Assembly: GCA_016699775.1 (NCBI GenBank)
Contig: CP065010.1
Location: 124,001-188,000 of the forward strand
Direction of reading: 5' to 3'
DNA length: 64,000 nt
DNA from: Candidatus Falkowbacteria bacterium
GTDB lineage: Bacteria > Patescibacteriota > Patescibacteriia > Patescibacteriales > Patescibacteriaceae
Shown: one piece after another, positions 38,482 to 47,399 of the stretch
Layout: the number at the start of each line of letters is the position of its first letter
Numbering within the stretch: the stretch's first letter is position 1
Made by a program: the position numbers and the translations under genes
Notes under the pieces: model-generated
What the model was told of the DNA's origin: nothing
Database searches by the model: none
The model's input: only the letters and a program-made list of their open reading frames with translations

Positions 38482-40275
38482 TTATTTAATTTGTCGCTTT
38501 ACTTTAAGATACCAAGATTCAATATCAATAAAACGATCACTTGAATCACTTAAAAAAGTTGAAGAAAAACCTTTTAATTTTTTTGTTTGGGGATAGATAT
38601 AGGCTTTCCAGAATAAGGGGATTGCCGGAACATCAGTTATCAGGGCAGTTTGAAATTTATTATATCGATCACTTACAACATTTGCATCACTACTGAGCCG
38701 AGCTTCTTTAAGCCAGGTATCAACATCGCTGCGACTATATCCAGAAATATTTCCTGGTCCATCAGTTGCCCAGAATGGATAGGGATCGCCTGTTTCCAAA
38801 GCTTCAGTATAAATAATGGCATCAAAATCCTTATTAGCTAGTGCTTGATTTTGAATTTGGGTATCTTCTTGAATTTTTAGATTTACTTTGACGCCTAGTT
38901 TTTTCCAATCTTCAGCTACCTTTTCCGCAACTCCCTTAAGTGAGGTTGGAGCCGCTAAGGTAATGATTATACCATCGTTGCCCTTCATTCTCCATTCACC
39001 AACTCCAAGTTCGGTAATTGAACCAGGAGTTTTTGAAGTTTTGATTGCTTCAAGGTCAGCCGTTGTTAATGTTCTTAGTTTCCAATCATTTTTTTCTAAA
39101 AGCTGCTGTGCTTCATTTAATTGCAGAGCAGGCATTGCTTCTGTTTTGGTGTAAGAGGCAGGGATAAGACTGTCGGCAATCTTACGATCACTTTGCCCAG
39201 CAATAGAAAGTACATTTTGTTTTTCAATGGCTGTTAAGGCCTGACGAATTGGTGCTAAAGAGACAGCCCCTTTAGCTTTTGCATTAAAGAAAACTGCTGT
39301 TAAATAAGGCTGAGGAATAGTGTGAAAGTTCAGAGAATTTTTTGCAATAATTGTCTCAATTAAATTTGCCGGTAACTCAGCTAAACCATTAACATGACCA
39401 TTATTAATAGCGGCCACCATTTCTTCTGAGCTTGGGAAAAACTTAAATATAATTTTATCTAAGTATGGAGCTTGTCCATAATAGTGTTCATTTCGTTCCA
39501 GGGTATATGAGCGAATTGTTCCAGTATTATTTTTTACTAATGATTTAAGTTTATATGGTCCTGAACCAATTGGTTTAAGATTAAGTTCGGCTAAGGGAAT
39601 CATTTCCGGACTAACGCCCTCCCAGAGATTTTTTGGAAGAATTCCAAAGTCCAAGAGACTAGTAAAACGTCCGTAGGGTTCACTTAAGCTAAAGGAAATT
39701 GTTTTGTCATCAACTTTTTCGGCAGTTACTTGGGAGAAACGTGCGTTCAATGGTGATTTATAATCAGGATTTTGAATTAAATTAAAAGTAAACAAAACAT
39801 CGTCAGCCGTAATCAATTCGCCAGTTGGCCAGTGAGCTTCCCGTAAAGTAATTTTGTAGGTTTTATTTTCAGCGGAAATTGTTTGTTCGTCTGCAAGGTC
39901 AGGAACGGTATTACCTTCGGCATCAGATGTATAGAGACGAGAAAAAAGTAATTCTTCAAGATCAGCATCAATTGGATTTAAAGAAGCATAGAGGGGGTTA
40001 ATATATTGTGGGTTTCCAAGCATGGCTTCTATATATGTACCACCAGCCTTTGGAATTAGTTCAATATATTTTTGGTATAATAGTGATCCAAGAATTGCTA
40101 ATCCACTAACCATAATAACAAAAAAACCATACAAAAAAAGTCTCTCTCGTCCTTTTATAAAATGACTTAAGTATTTTAATTGACGGGGGGAGGGGATACG
40201 CGATTTAGAAAGTTGAAAAACTAATTGTTGATCAAGATTTTTTGTTGTTTGCGGACGACGTTTAAAAGAAAACAT
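38482..40275 (-). CDS. Membrane-anchored peptide/oligopeptide-binding protein (SBP family 5)
   Basis: About 597 residues. A basic N-terminus is followed by one membrane helix (LFLYGFFVIMVSGLAILGSLL), which anchors it instead of a lipobox. The extracellular part matches family 5 solute-binding proteins: EAMLGNPQYINPLYA, LFSRLYTSDAEGNTVPDLA, THE region LREAHWPTGELITADDVLFT, and GSGPYKLKSL. It normally delivers peptides to an ABC importer; no permease or ATPase gene is adjacent. The start at 40275 (MFSFKRR) suits the SD-less pattern better than an ATG 11 codons upstream. Confidence 0.88.
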   Translation of the reverse strand: MFSFKRRPQTTKNLDQQLVFQLSKSRIPSPRQLKYLSHFIKGRERLFLYGFFVIMVSGLAILGSLLYQKYIELIPKAGGTYIEAMLGNPQYINPLYASLNPIDADLEELLFSRLYTSDAEGNTVPDLADEQTISAENKTYKITLREAHWPTGELITADDVLFTFNLIQNPDYKSPLNARFSQVTAEKVDDKTISFSLSEPYGRFTSLLDFGILPKNLWEGVSPEMIPLAELNLKPIGSGPYKLKSLVKNNTGTIRSYTLERNEHYYGQAPYLDKIIFKFFPSSEEMVAAINNGHVNGLAELPANLIETIIAKNSLNFHTIPQPYLTAVFFNAKAKGAVSLAPIRQALTAIEKQNVLSIAGQSDRKIADSLIPASYTKTEAMPALQLNEAQQLLEKNDWKLRTLTTADLEAIKTSKTPGSITELGVGEWRMKGNDGIIITLAAPTSLKGVAEKVAEDWKKLGVKVNLKIQEDTQIQNQALANKDFDAIIYTEALETGDPYPFWATDGPGNISGYSRSDVDTWLKEARLSSDANVVSDRYNKFQTALITDVPAIPLFWKAYIYPQTKKLKGFSSTFLSDSSDRFIDIESWYLKVKRQIK

Positions 40276-40362
40276 AGTAAAATCAAAAGACAAAACTATA
40301 AAAGACAAAGGTTAGGTATCTACTAAAAGATAAAATGAATTTGTCTTTCGGAGGTTTTATTA

Positions 40363-41163
40363 TTATTGGATAGAGATAAATCTTTGAATAGGTAAGATTG
40401 ATTGGCAGCGACTGGTAGCCGGATCAATAGAAATTACAACCGCACTAAGAATAGCTTTTCCAGATTCAGGAAGGCGTTGAGGTTGTTTAATTTGTGTTAG
40501 AAATGAATATAAAACAGGTTCTTTTTCAACTCCAATTACTCCATCTGCATATCCGGTCATACCTACATCAGTTAAATAACCTGTACCAGCAGAGGTAATA
40601 CAATTATCAGCAGTTTGAACGTGCGTATGGGTGCCGATGAGGGCACTAGCACTACCATCAACAAAATGACGAAAAGCTATCTTTTCCGAAGATGCTTCTG
40701 CATGTATATCTATTATTATAGCAGAAAATTTTTTATCTGTAAAGAGCGCCATGATTTCAGTGTATTTTTCAAAGGGAGAATCATAGTCGCGTGACATAAA
40801 ACTACGCCCAATAAGGTTTATTAGAAGAATGTCGCCTAATTCTGTTGGGATAACAGCATAACCTCTTCCCGGAGCTTGTGAGCTGTAATTTGCTGGTCGT
40901 AGAATTGGCTGTTCATCATTAAAGCAACTTTGAATATTTGTGCTTTGATCAAAGCAATGATCGCCAGTTGTAATCCAATTAACTCCTGAGTTTAGTAGCT
41001 CTTCGGCAATGGAAGCCGTTATCCCTTTGCCATGAGCGGAATTTTCTCCATTGGCAATCACAAAATCTATAGCCATCTCTTTTTTTATATCTGGCAACAG
41101 AGCAGCAACCGCTTTACGACCAATAGATCCAACAATATCGCCTATAAATAGAATGTTTATCAT
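40363..41163 (-). CDS. ymdB: YmdB-type metallophosphoesterase
   Basis: 266 residues. Dimetal phosphoesterase of the TIGR00282/YmdB family: NILFIGDIVGSIGRKAV, IANGENSAHGKG, WITTGDHCFDQ, IIDIHAEASSEK and IGTHTHVQTAD supply the metal ligands. B. subtilis YmdB is a cAMP phosphodiesterase affecting biofilm formation. It follows rny in the same orientation about 55 bases downstream, the conserved rny-ymdB pairing. Confidence 0.93.
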   Translation of the reverse strand: MINILFIGDIVGSIGRKAVAALLPDIKKEMAIDFVIANGENSAHGKGITASIAEELLNSGVNWITTGDHCFDQSTNIQSCFNDEQPILRPANYSSQAPGRGYAVIPTELGDILLINLIGRSFMSRDYDSPFEKYTEIMALFTDKKFSAIIIDIHAEASSEKIAFRHFVDGSASALIGTHTHVQTADNCITSAGTGYLTDVGMTGYADGVIGVEKEPVLYSFLTQIKQPQRLPESGKAILSAVVISIDPATSRCQSILPIQRFISIQ

Positions 41164-41217
41164 GTAGTATTCTAATTTCGAAGTTTTACAGTTTGGCTAT
41201 TTGAAATTTTAGAATTT

Positions 41218-42732
41218 TTATCTGGCGTATTCAATAACGCGAGTTTCGCGAAGTAGGTTAACTTTAATTTCACCTGGATATTTAAGTTCTTCTTCAATTT
41301 TTTTAGCAATATCTTTGGCCATTTCATGGGCTTTTAGATCACTGACTTCTTCAGCTTTTACAAAGACACGAACTTCACGTCCGGCTTGAATAGCATAGAC
41401 TTTTTCAACACCTTCAAATGACTGAGTTAGTTTTTCAAGTTCTTCAAGTCGTTGAACATATTGTTCAAAACTATCATGCCGAGCTCCTGGACGAGATGAA
41501 GAAATGGCATCAGCTACCTTAACTATGATCGTAACAATATCAGAAGGGTGATCTTCATGGTGTTTTTCAATTGGGGCAATAACAGCTTCACTTAAACCAA
41601 ACTTACGAGCAATTTGCCCACCGATTTCTGGGTGACTACCTTTTACTTCATGGTCAACTGCTTTTCCAATATCATGAAGCAGTCCACCCTTTTTAGCTGT
41701 ACTGACATCAGCGCCAAGACTTTCTGCCAAAAGACCACAAAGATGAGAAACTTCTACAGCGTGTTTCAAAGCGTTTTGACCATAGCTGGTTCGATATTTT
41801 AAGCGACCAATAATTTGTACTAGTTTTGGATCAAAACCAGTAATTCCAAGTTCATACAAAGCTTCTTCTCCGGCTTTTTTAATATCAAGGGCTAATTCTC
41901 GTTTTGCTTGATCAATGGCTTCTTCAATTTTTGTTGGGTGAATACGTCCATCTTTAATTAAAATTTCCAAAGCTTGTTTGGCAATATGGCGACGAATGGC
42001 TGAGAAACCAGAAATAGTAATAGCGTTTGGTGTATCATCAACAATAATTTCAACACCAGTAAGTTGCTCAATAGATTTTATATTTCTACCCTCACGACCA
42101 ATAATACGTCCTTTCAAATCGTCATTAGGTAATTCAACAGTAGTTGTAGTTAACTCAGTGATAAAATTTGAGGACAAACGTTGCATGGCGGCTGAAACAA
42201 GTTCCCGAGCCTTTTCATCAATCGTTTCTGAAGTCTCGTTTTCTAATTTTTTTAGGCGAGAGGTTAAGGCCTCACGACTATCTTTTTCCAAACGTTCAAA
42301 TAATTTTTCTTGAGCTTCATCGCGCGTTAAGTGAGCCACTTTTTCCAAGACAGCGGTTTGCTCTTCACGAATTTTATGGATCTGTTCTTTAGCTTCTTCA
42401 ACTTTTGAAACTTTGTCATATAAAGCCTGCTGCTTATCTTGAAGTTCAAGCAGTTTTTGGGAAAATAAATTTTCTCGTTGTTCTAGTCGTTCTTGAAGCT
42501 GAGAGACTTCTTTATGACGATCAGAAGCTTCAATTTTAGCTTGTTCAATAATTTTTAAAGCCTTATCTTGGGCTTCAAGAATGAGCTTTTTTTCTTTATT
42601 TTTTGTTTCCGCTAAAATTGTTTCAGCACGTAATTCAGCACTGTTAATTTGCGTTAAGGCTCGTTGTTTACGTAGCCAGTAGCCAAGTAAAATTGAGACG
42701 AAAGCAATAACTATATATATAAGATAGGGCAT
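41218..42732 (-). CDS. rny: Ribonuclease Y
   Basis: About 504 residues. N-terminal membrane helix (YLIYIVIAFVSILLGYWL), a long coiled coil to about residue 180 (EAQDKALKIIEQAKIEASDR ...), KH domain with GRIIGREGRN, and HD domain with GGLLHDIGKA and HPEIGGQIA. RNase Y starts mRNA decay at the membrane. The ATG at 42732 ('ttctATG', MPYLIY) is preferred over one five codons upstream. With RNase J, PNPase and YmdB, much of the RNA decay set is in this window. Confidence 0.96.
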   Translation of the reverse strand: MPYLIYIVIAFVSILLGYWLRKQRALTQINSAELRAETILAETKNKEKKLILEAQDKALKIIEQAKIEASDRHKEVSQLQERLEQRENLFSQKLLELQDKQQALYDKVSKVEEAKEQIHKIREEQTAVLEKVAHLTRDEAQEKLFERLEKDSREALTSRLKKLENETSETIDEKARELVSAAMQRLSSNFITELTTTTVELPNDDLKGRIIGREGRNIKSIEQLTGVEIIVDDTPNAITISGFSAIRRHIAKQALEILIKDGRIHPTKIEEAIDQAKRELALDIKKAGEEALYELGITGFDPKLVQIIGRLKYRTSYGQNALKHAVEVSHLCGLLAESLGADVSTAKKGGLLHDIGKAVDHEVKGSHPEIGGQIARKFGLSEAVIAPIEKHHEDHPSDIVTIIVKVADAISSSRPGARHDSFEQYVQRLEELEKLTQSFEGVEKVYAIQAGREVRVFVKAEEVSDLKAHEMAKDIAKKIEEELKYPGEIKVNLLRETRVIEYAR

Positions 42733-42747
42733 AGAAGTGATTTCCAT

Positions 42748-43070
42748 GCCGACGGACGTTTATGTTAAGAGCTAATGTAAACTCTGTTTTAAAGAAAACA
42801 GTAAGTAATTCAGAATAATAATGATTTCAGGTAAGTATCAACAGAGAAATTAGATAAGAATTTTACTAACATTAGATATAAACTACAAACAGGTTGTTCA
42901 GAAACCGTAGTCGGCTGGAATAATTAATTTATAAGAAATCTTTCTTTACCCTACCATTCTTTAAATATATTTGCAAGACATAGGATTATGGCTTTTTTTA
43001 GAGTGGTAAGCTATAATTTTAATGTTTATAGCCTTAGAGAAAAGAAAAAACTCTGTTGATTACCTTTTTT
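42748..43070. other. Intergenic region between divergent rny and dnaQ-like genes
   Basis: About 320 bases without a credible ORF. A TATAAT-like box (ctataatttt near 43010) precedes the rightward exonuclease gene, but its -35 is weak. No hairpin or repeat of the window's families was seen. Confidence 0.4.
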
Positions 43071-43853
43071 ATGCCCTCTACTATTATCACCAAATTAGGT
43101 TTGGATCGGCCATTAGTTTTTTTTGATACCGAGACCACCGGATTAAATATCTTAAATGATCGGATTATTCAATTGGGATATATAAAGTATATTCCAGGAG
43201 TAAAAGAAGCAGAAAAGGCAACTCTTTTTTTTAACCCAGAAATGTCAATCCCAGCCTCTTCAACAGCTGTTCATGGTATTACTGATACTGACGTTGCGAA
43301 CGCACCACTTTTTAAAGATGAGGCTAAAAAATTATTAGAGATTTTTTCAAATTGCTATTTTAGTGGTTTTAATATTTCTAGCTATGATTTGCCTCTCTTA
43401 CGTCAAGAATTTCTTCGGGCTGGAGAAACTTTTTCTTTTCAAAGCAGTGATATTATTGATTCAAAAACAATTTTTCATGCCTTTGAACAACGAAATCTAA
43501 CGGCTGCTTATCAATTTTATTGTGGTAAAGAATTAGTTGAAGCTCATGATGCTATGGCTGATACTTTGGCGGCAGCTGAAGTTCTTATGGCTCAGATTGA
43601 TCGTTATGGTGCCAAAGAAATTATGGAAGTGCAAGTAAAATATTCTCAAGATTTTTTTGATGCTGATGGTAAGTTCTATTGGAAGGATGGACAGGTATGT
43701 TTTGCTTTTTCAAAGCATAAACATCGTAGCTTAGCTGAAGTTATGGAGAAAGAACCGACGTTTTTGGATTGGATGTTGGCTCAAGATTTCTCTGAAGAAG
43801 TTAGAAAGCTAGTTAAGGATGCTTTAAAAGGAAAGTTTCCAGCACGCGATTAA
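43071..43853 (+). CDS. DnaQ-like 3'-5' exonuclease
   Basis: About 260 residues. DEDDh exonuclease motifs: Exo I FFDTETTGLN, Exo II in GFNISSYDLPLL, Exo III AHDAMADTLAA with the catalytic His and Asp. It could be the proofreading epsilon subunit of DNA polymerase III or a stand-alone exonuclease. The C-terminal 60 residues (KFYWKDGQVCFAFSKHKHRSLAEV) form the small 'GKHKG' accessory domain seen in many such proteins, which favours a stand-alone exonuclease. First in a rightward run with ruvB. Confidence 0.85.
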   Translation: MPSTIITKLGLDRPLVFFDTETTGLNILNDRIIQLGYIKYIPGVKEAEKATLFFNPEMSIPASSTAVHGITDTDVANAPLFKDEAKKLLEIFSNCYFSGFNISSYDLPLLRQEFLRAGETFSFQSSDIIDSKTIFHAFEQRNLTAAYQFYCGKELVEAHDAMADTLAAAEVLMAQIDRYGAKEIMEVQVKYSQDFFDADGKFYWKDGQVCFAFSKHKHRSLAEVMEKEPTFLDWMLAQDFSEEVRKLVKDALKGKFPARD

Positions 43854-43869
43854 GATATTTTTTTAGTCT

Positions 43870-44337
43870 ATGGATATTATTTCTCATGCTCTGCTTACAA
43901 ATTTAGTTTTTAAAGATGCTCCCACAACTCAACGGTTAGTAGCCACAGCTTTTGGTGTCTTACCGGATTTAATTAGTTTTGGGCCGATGTTTAATACTCT
44001 ATTTTTACGCAAAGTATTATTTTTTAAAAAACCACCGCAGTCATTGTTTCCCAAGTATGTCATGCAGATGTATAATGTGTTCCATAGTTTGATTGTTTGG
44101 TTAGCAGTGTTTCTTTTATTAATGTTGTTTGGTTTTGATTGGCTGGCAATTGCTGTTTGTGGTTGGGGATTTCATATTCTGATTGATGTATTCACTCATT
44201 CCAGTCGAGCTTTCCCAACACCAATTTTATGGCCGGTTTCAAAGTTTCATTTTTCCGGAATTAGTTGGTCAAATAAGTGGTTTATTCTGTTTAATTATTT
44301 AATGATCTTATTTTTATATATTTTCTTTTATTTCTAA
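43870..44337 (+). CDS. Integral membrane metal-dependent hydrolase-like protein (DUF457/YdjM type)
   Basis: 155 residues with about four membrane helices. The N-terminal [14 protein letters not shown], the DLISFGPMF acidic loop, HSLIVWL and [17 protein letters not shown] carry spaced His and Asp residues like the YdjM/DUF457 membrane metal-hydrolase family. Substrate unknown. It starts 17 bases after the DnaQ-like gene and ends 5 bases before ruvB, so they form one operon. Confidence 0.65.
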   Translation: MDIISHALLTNLVFKDAPTTQRLVATAFGVLPDLISFGPMFNTLFLRKVLFFKKPPQSLFPKYVMQMYNVFHSLIVWLAVFLLLMLFGFDWLAIAVCGWGFHILIDVFTHSSRAFPTPILWPVSKFHFSGISWSNKWFILFNYLMILFLYIFFYF

Positions 44338-44341
44338 ACCA

Positions 44342-45340
44342 ATGTCCGATACTATTGCTTCAACTCTTTCCCCAAAAATGCGTGAAGAAGACTCCGCAGA
44401 GGTTGGCTTGCGTCCAAAAATTTTGGATGAGTATATTGGTCAAGAACGAGTTAAAGAAAATTTGCTAATCTTAATTGAAGCCGCAAAGCAACGAGCTGAA
44501 CCAATTGATCATGTCCTGTTATACGGTGCGCCTGGTCTTGGTAAAACAACGTTGGCTCATATTATTGCTAAAGAATTAGGAGCTCAGATTAGAGTCACCT
44601 CTGGTCCAGCTTTGGAAAAACCTGGTGACTTAGCAGCGATTTTAACAAATTTAAGTCCAGGTGATATTTTATTTATTGATGAAATTCATCGTTTACCTCG
44701 AACCGTTGAGGAAGTACTTTACCCGGCTATGGAAGATTTTGGTTTAGATATTGTTATTGGGAAAGGGCCTTCGGCAAAAATTCTGCGCTTAGATTTACCT
44801 CGTTTTTCAATTATTGGTGCCACAACACGAGTTAGTTTGTTGTCATCGCCATTACGTGATCGATTTGGGATGACCTATCACTTGGATTTTTATCAGCTAA
44901 AAGACTTAGAGCAAATTATCGCTCGAAGTGCAAAGTTATTAGGTCTGGATTTGGATGATACTTCTGCAACAGCCATTGCAGCGCGTGCTCGTCGCACTCC
45001 ACGTCTAGCTAATCGTTTACTTCGTCGCGTTCGTGATTATTGTGAGGTTAAGGCAGAAGGCAAGATTGATGCTGAATTATCTCGTCAGGCTCTTGAACTT
45101 TTGGATATTGATCATTTGGGTCTTGATAGAATTGATAGAAAAATTTTAGAAACGATTATTGAAAAGTTTGCCGGTGGCCCGGTTGGTATTAGCACAATTG
45201 CCGCAGCGACAGGTGAAGATTTGGCAACGATTGAAGAGGTCTATGAACCATATTTGCTACAACTTGGCTTTTTAAATCGCACCTCAAGAGGACGAGAGGC
45301 GACTGATATTGCCTACAAGCACTTAGGTAAGCATAGATAA
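44342..45340 (+). CDS. ruvB: Holliday junction branch migration helicase RuvB
   Basis: 332 residues, normal length. [17 protein letters not shown] start ([20 protein letters not shown]), Walker [10 protein letters not shown], Walker [10 protein letters not shown], sensor I GATTR, arginine finger region [10 protein letters not shown] and the C-terminal winged helix ([18 protein letters not shown]). RuvB drives branch migration with RuvA; neither ruvA nor ruvC is nearby. Confidence 0.97.
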   Translation: MSDTIASTLSPKMREEDSAEVGLRPKILDEYIGQERVKENLLILIEAAKQRAEPIDHVLLYGAPGLGKTTLAHIIAKELGAQIRVTSGPALEKPGDLAAILTNLSPGDILFIDEIHRLPRTVEEVLYPAMEDFGLDIVIGKGPSAKILRLDLPRFSIIGATTRVSLLSSPLRDRFGMTYHLDFYQLKDLEQIIARSAKLLGLDLDDTSATAIAARARRTPRLANRLLRRVRDYCEVKAEGKIDAELSRQALELLDIDHLGLDRIDRKILETIIEKFAGGPVGISTIAAATGEDLATIEEVYEPYLLQLGFLNRTSRGREATDIAYKHLGKHR

Positions 45341-45381
45341 TATTTCTTGATAGAGAATTTGTTTTTAACTATACTTAGAAT

Positions 45382-45648
45382 ATGACTTTCCCTTTGATCT
45401 ATTTATTAATTCCCTACGCCATTTTTTTATGTATTTGGTTGTTTTTAAGTTTGGTTGGATATTATCATTTAATGCGATATAGTGGACAACGAATGGTTAA
45501 CTTTAGTATTGGCTTAGTATATTTCCTTGGCAGTATGGTTTTACTACTTTTATCTTTCGCAGTCCTTGCTCCTATAGATTGGTATCAACAAATCACTATT
45601 TTCCAAAGTAGCGTTGAACCCTCGTCTTTTATGGACATAGAATACTAA
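45382..45648 (+). CDS. Small membrane protein
   Basis: 88 residues, two membrane helices (LLIPYAIFLCIWLFLSLVGYY and LVYFLGSMVLLLLSFAVLAPI) and an acidic C-terminus. No family recognised. It ends two bases before the PH-domain protein gene, suggesting that the two products work together at the membrane. Confidence 0.6.
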   Translation: MTFPLIYLLIPYAIFLCIWLFLSLVGYYHLMRYSGQRMVNFSIGLVYFLGSMVLLLLSFAVLAPIDWYQQITIFQSSVEPSSFMDIEY

Positions 45649-45649
45649 T

Positions 45650-46210
45650 ATGATGCACTTATATAAACTTCCTCATCCAATGCCCGACGAGAAGGTAATT
45701 CGAATTATTCATCGAGATATTTTTATTGCTTTAAAGCGGGTTGGTTTATTTATGTTGCTGTTAACATTGCCATCTGTTGTTTTCTTAATGATTGATGATA
45801 TTGTCCCCTCGGCTAATGATTTTGGTGTAGCCACAATAATTATTTTGCTTTCATTAAGTGTTTATTTGTTATTTATCTGGTTATTATTTTTCTTTTCTAT
45901 TATTGATTATTTTCTAGATATTTGGGTAATCACTGATAAACGTATTATTGATATTCAACAGAATGGTTTTTTTTCTAGAGCTATTTCTGAGCAGATGGTG
46001 GCAAAAATTCAGGACATTACCAGTGATACTCATGGATTTTGGCCAACAGTTTGGAAATATGGAAATTTAACAGTGCAAACAGCTGCTCAAACTAATAAAT
46101 TTTATTTTGAAGAAATATCTAACCCTGAGGAAGTTCGAGATTTATTAATTAGATTAGCTGCAGCGTCCGCTACTCAGCCTACTAGTGATTCTGAATCTAA
46201 AATAGTCTAA
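45650..46210 (+). CDS. Bacterial PH-domain (bPH_2) membrane protein
   Basis: 186 residues. Two membrane helices (LFMLLLTLPSVVFLMIDDIV and ATIIILLSLSVYLLFIWLLF) precede a bPH_2/DUF304 domain: DIWVITDKRIIDIQQNGFFSR, AKIQDITSDTHGFWPTVWKYGNL (typical 'V..v....g......fG.i..') and FYFEEISNPEEVRDLL. Function of such proteins is unknown. Its TAA stop shares a base with the queA ATG (TAATG). Confidence 0.8.
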   Translation: MMHLYKLPHPMPDEKVIRIIHRDIFIALKRVGLFMLLLTLPSVVFLMIDDIVPSANDFGVATIIILLSLSVYLLFIWLLFFFSIIDYFLDIWVITDKRIIDIQQNGFFSRAISEQMVAKIQDITSDTHGFWPTVWKYGNLTVQTAAQTNKFYFEEISNPEEVRDLLIRLAAASATQPTSDSESKIV

Positions 46211-47247
46211 TGAAGTTGAGTGATTTTAATTATCAATTACCTGAGAATTTAATTGCCCAAGCTCCAGCTTCACCTCGTGACCAGTCTCGATTATTAATTC
46301 TCCATCGCACCTCCGGTCGTCTTGAGCATCGGCGGTTTTTTAATATTGTTGATTATTTAGATACAGGTGATGTTTTGGTTATTAATGATTCAAAAGTAAT
46401 TCCAGCTCGTTTGATTGGTAATAAATTAACGGGTGGAAAAGTAGAAATATTTTTGTCCCATTTAGTTTCTCTAGAAAAAGAAGAGGAAATTTGGGAGTGC
46501 TTAATTAAGGGTAAACATATTAAAGTTAACAGTGAGATTATTTTTAGTAAGAAATTTAAGGCAGTGGTTCAAGAGAAAATTAATGATGTTTGGTTAGTAA
46601 AATTTAATTGTAGCGGTCAAAAATTTCAAAAATTTCTGGAAGAGTATGGTCAAGTCCCTTTACCACCCTATATCAAGACTTTAAAAAATACATATAAAAA
46701 ACAGTATCAAACTGTTTATGCCGATACAAAGCACAAAGGCTCTGTGGCAGCCCCAACAGCTGGTCTACACTTCACACCTCGTTTAATAAAAGAATTAGAA
46801 AAAAAAGGTGTGATAATAAAAAAAGTGACATTGCATGTTGGTCTTGGAACCTTTTTACCCGTTCGAGTTGATACTATAAAAAAACATCAAATGCATAGTG
46901 AGTGGGTTGAAGTAAAAAAAGAAGTTTTTAAAGAAATTACCTCGGCACGAAAACGAGGTAATAAAGCTATTGCCGTTGGTACTACCACGGTTCGGTCTCT
47001 GGAAGCAGCCTTTAGAGTTTCCCCAACAAAAGATTTTCAAGGTTGGGTAAATATTTTTATTTATCCGCCATACCAATTTAAAACCATTGATGGTCTTATT
47101 ACTAATTTTCATTTACCTGAATCAACATTACTTATGTTAGTTTCAGCATTAGCCGGTAGGCAGAAAATATTAAAGGCTTATAAAGAAGCTGTGAAAGAAA
47201 AGTATAGGTTTTTTAGTTTTGGAGATGCGATGTTGATTGTTGCTTAA
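46210..47247 (+). CDS. queA: tRNA preQ1(34) S-adenosylmethionine ribosyltransferase-isomerase
   Basis: 345 residues. Transfers and isomerises the ribosyl group of SAM onto preQ1 in tRNA to make epoxyqueuosine. Family motifs: FNYQLPENLIAQAPASPRDQSRLL, GDVLVINDSKVIPARL, GQVPLPPYI, KGSVAAPTAGLHFT, HVGLGTFLPVR and TTTVRSLEAA with LITNFHLPEST near the end. Translationally coupled to the PH-domain gene. tgt and preQ1 synthesis genes are not in the window, so preQ1 may be salvaged. Confidence 0.96.
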   Translation: MKLSDFNYQLPENLIAQAPASPRDQSRLLILHRTSGRLEHRRFFNIVDYLDTGDVLVINDSKVIPARLIGNKLTGGKVEIFLSHLVSLEKEEEIWECLIKGKHIKVNSEIIFSKKFKAVVQEKINDVWLVKFNCSGQKFQKFLEEYGQVPLPPYIKTLKNTYKKQYQTVYADTKHKGSVAAPTAGLHFTPRLIKELEKKGVIIKKVTLHVGLGTFLPVRVDTIKKHQMHSEWVEVKKEVFKEITSARKRGNKAIAVGTTTVRSLEAAFRVSPTKDFQGWVNIFIYPPYQFKTIDGLITNFHLPESTLLMLVSALAGRQKILKAYKEAVKEKYRFFSFGDAMLIVA

Positions 47248-47345
47248 GTTTTTTTTGTGATTTAGTCTATGTTTTATAAATTTATTAATACTATTTTTCA
47301 ATAAAATTTTCAAAACATTTCTAGGATATTATAATGAGATAAAGA

Positions 47346-47385
47346 GAAAAAATAAAATCAGCCCTGCAGAATCACAAGGCTGATT
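47346..47385 (-). terminator. Terminator of the T9SS-type gene
   Basis: AATCAGCC pairs with GGCTGATT (47357-47364 with 47378-47385). Read leftward it runs into TTTATTTTTT. Confidence 0.82.
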
Positions 47386-47399
47386 GGAAGTTCAAGATG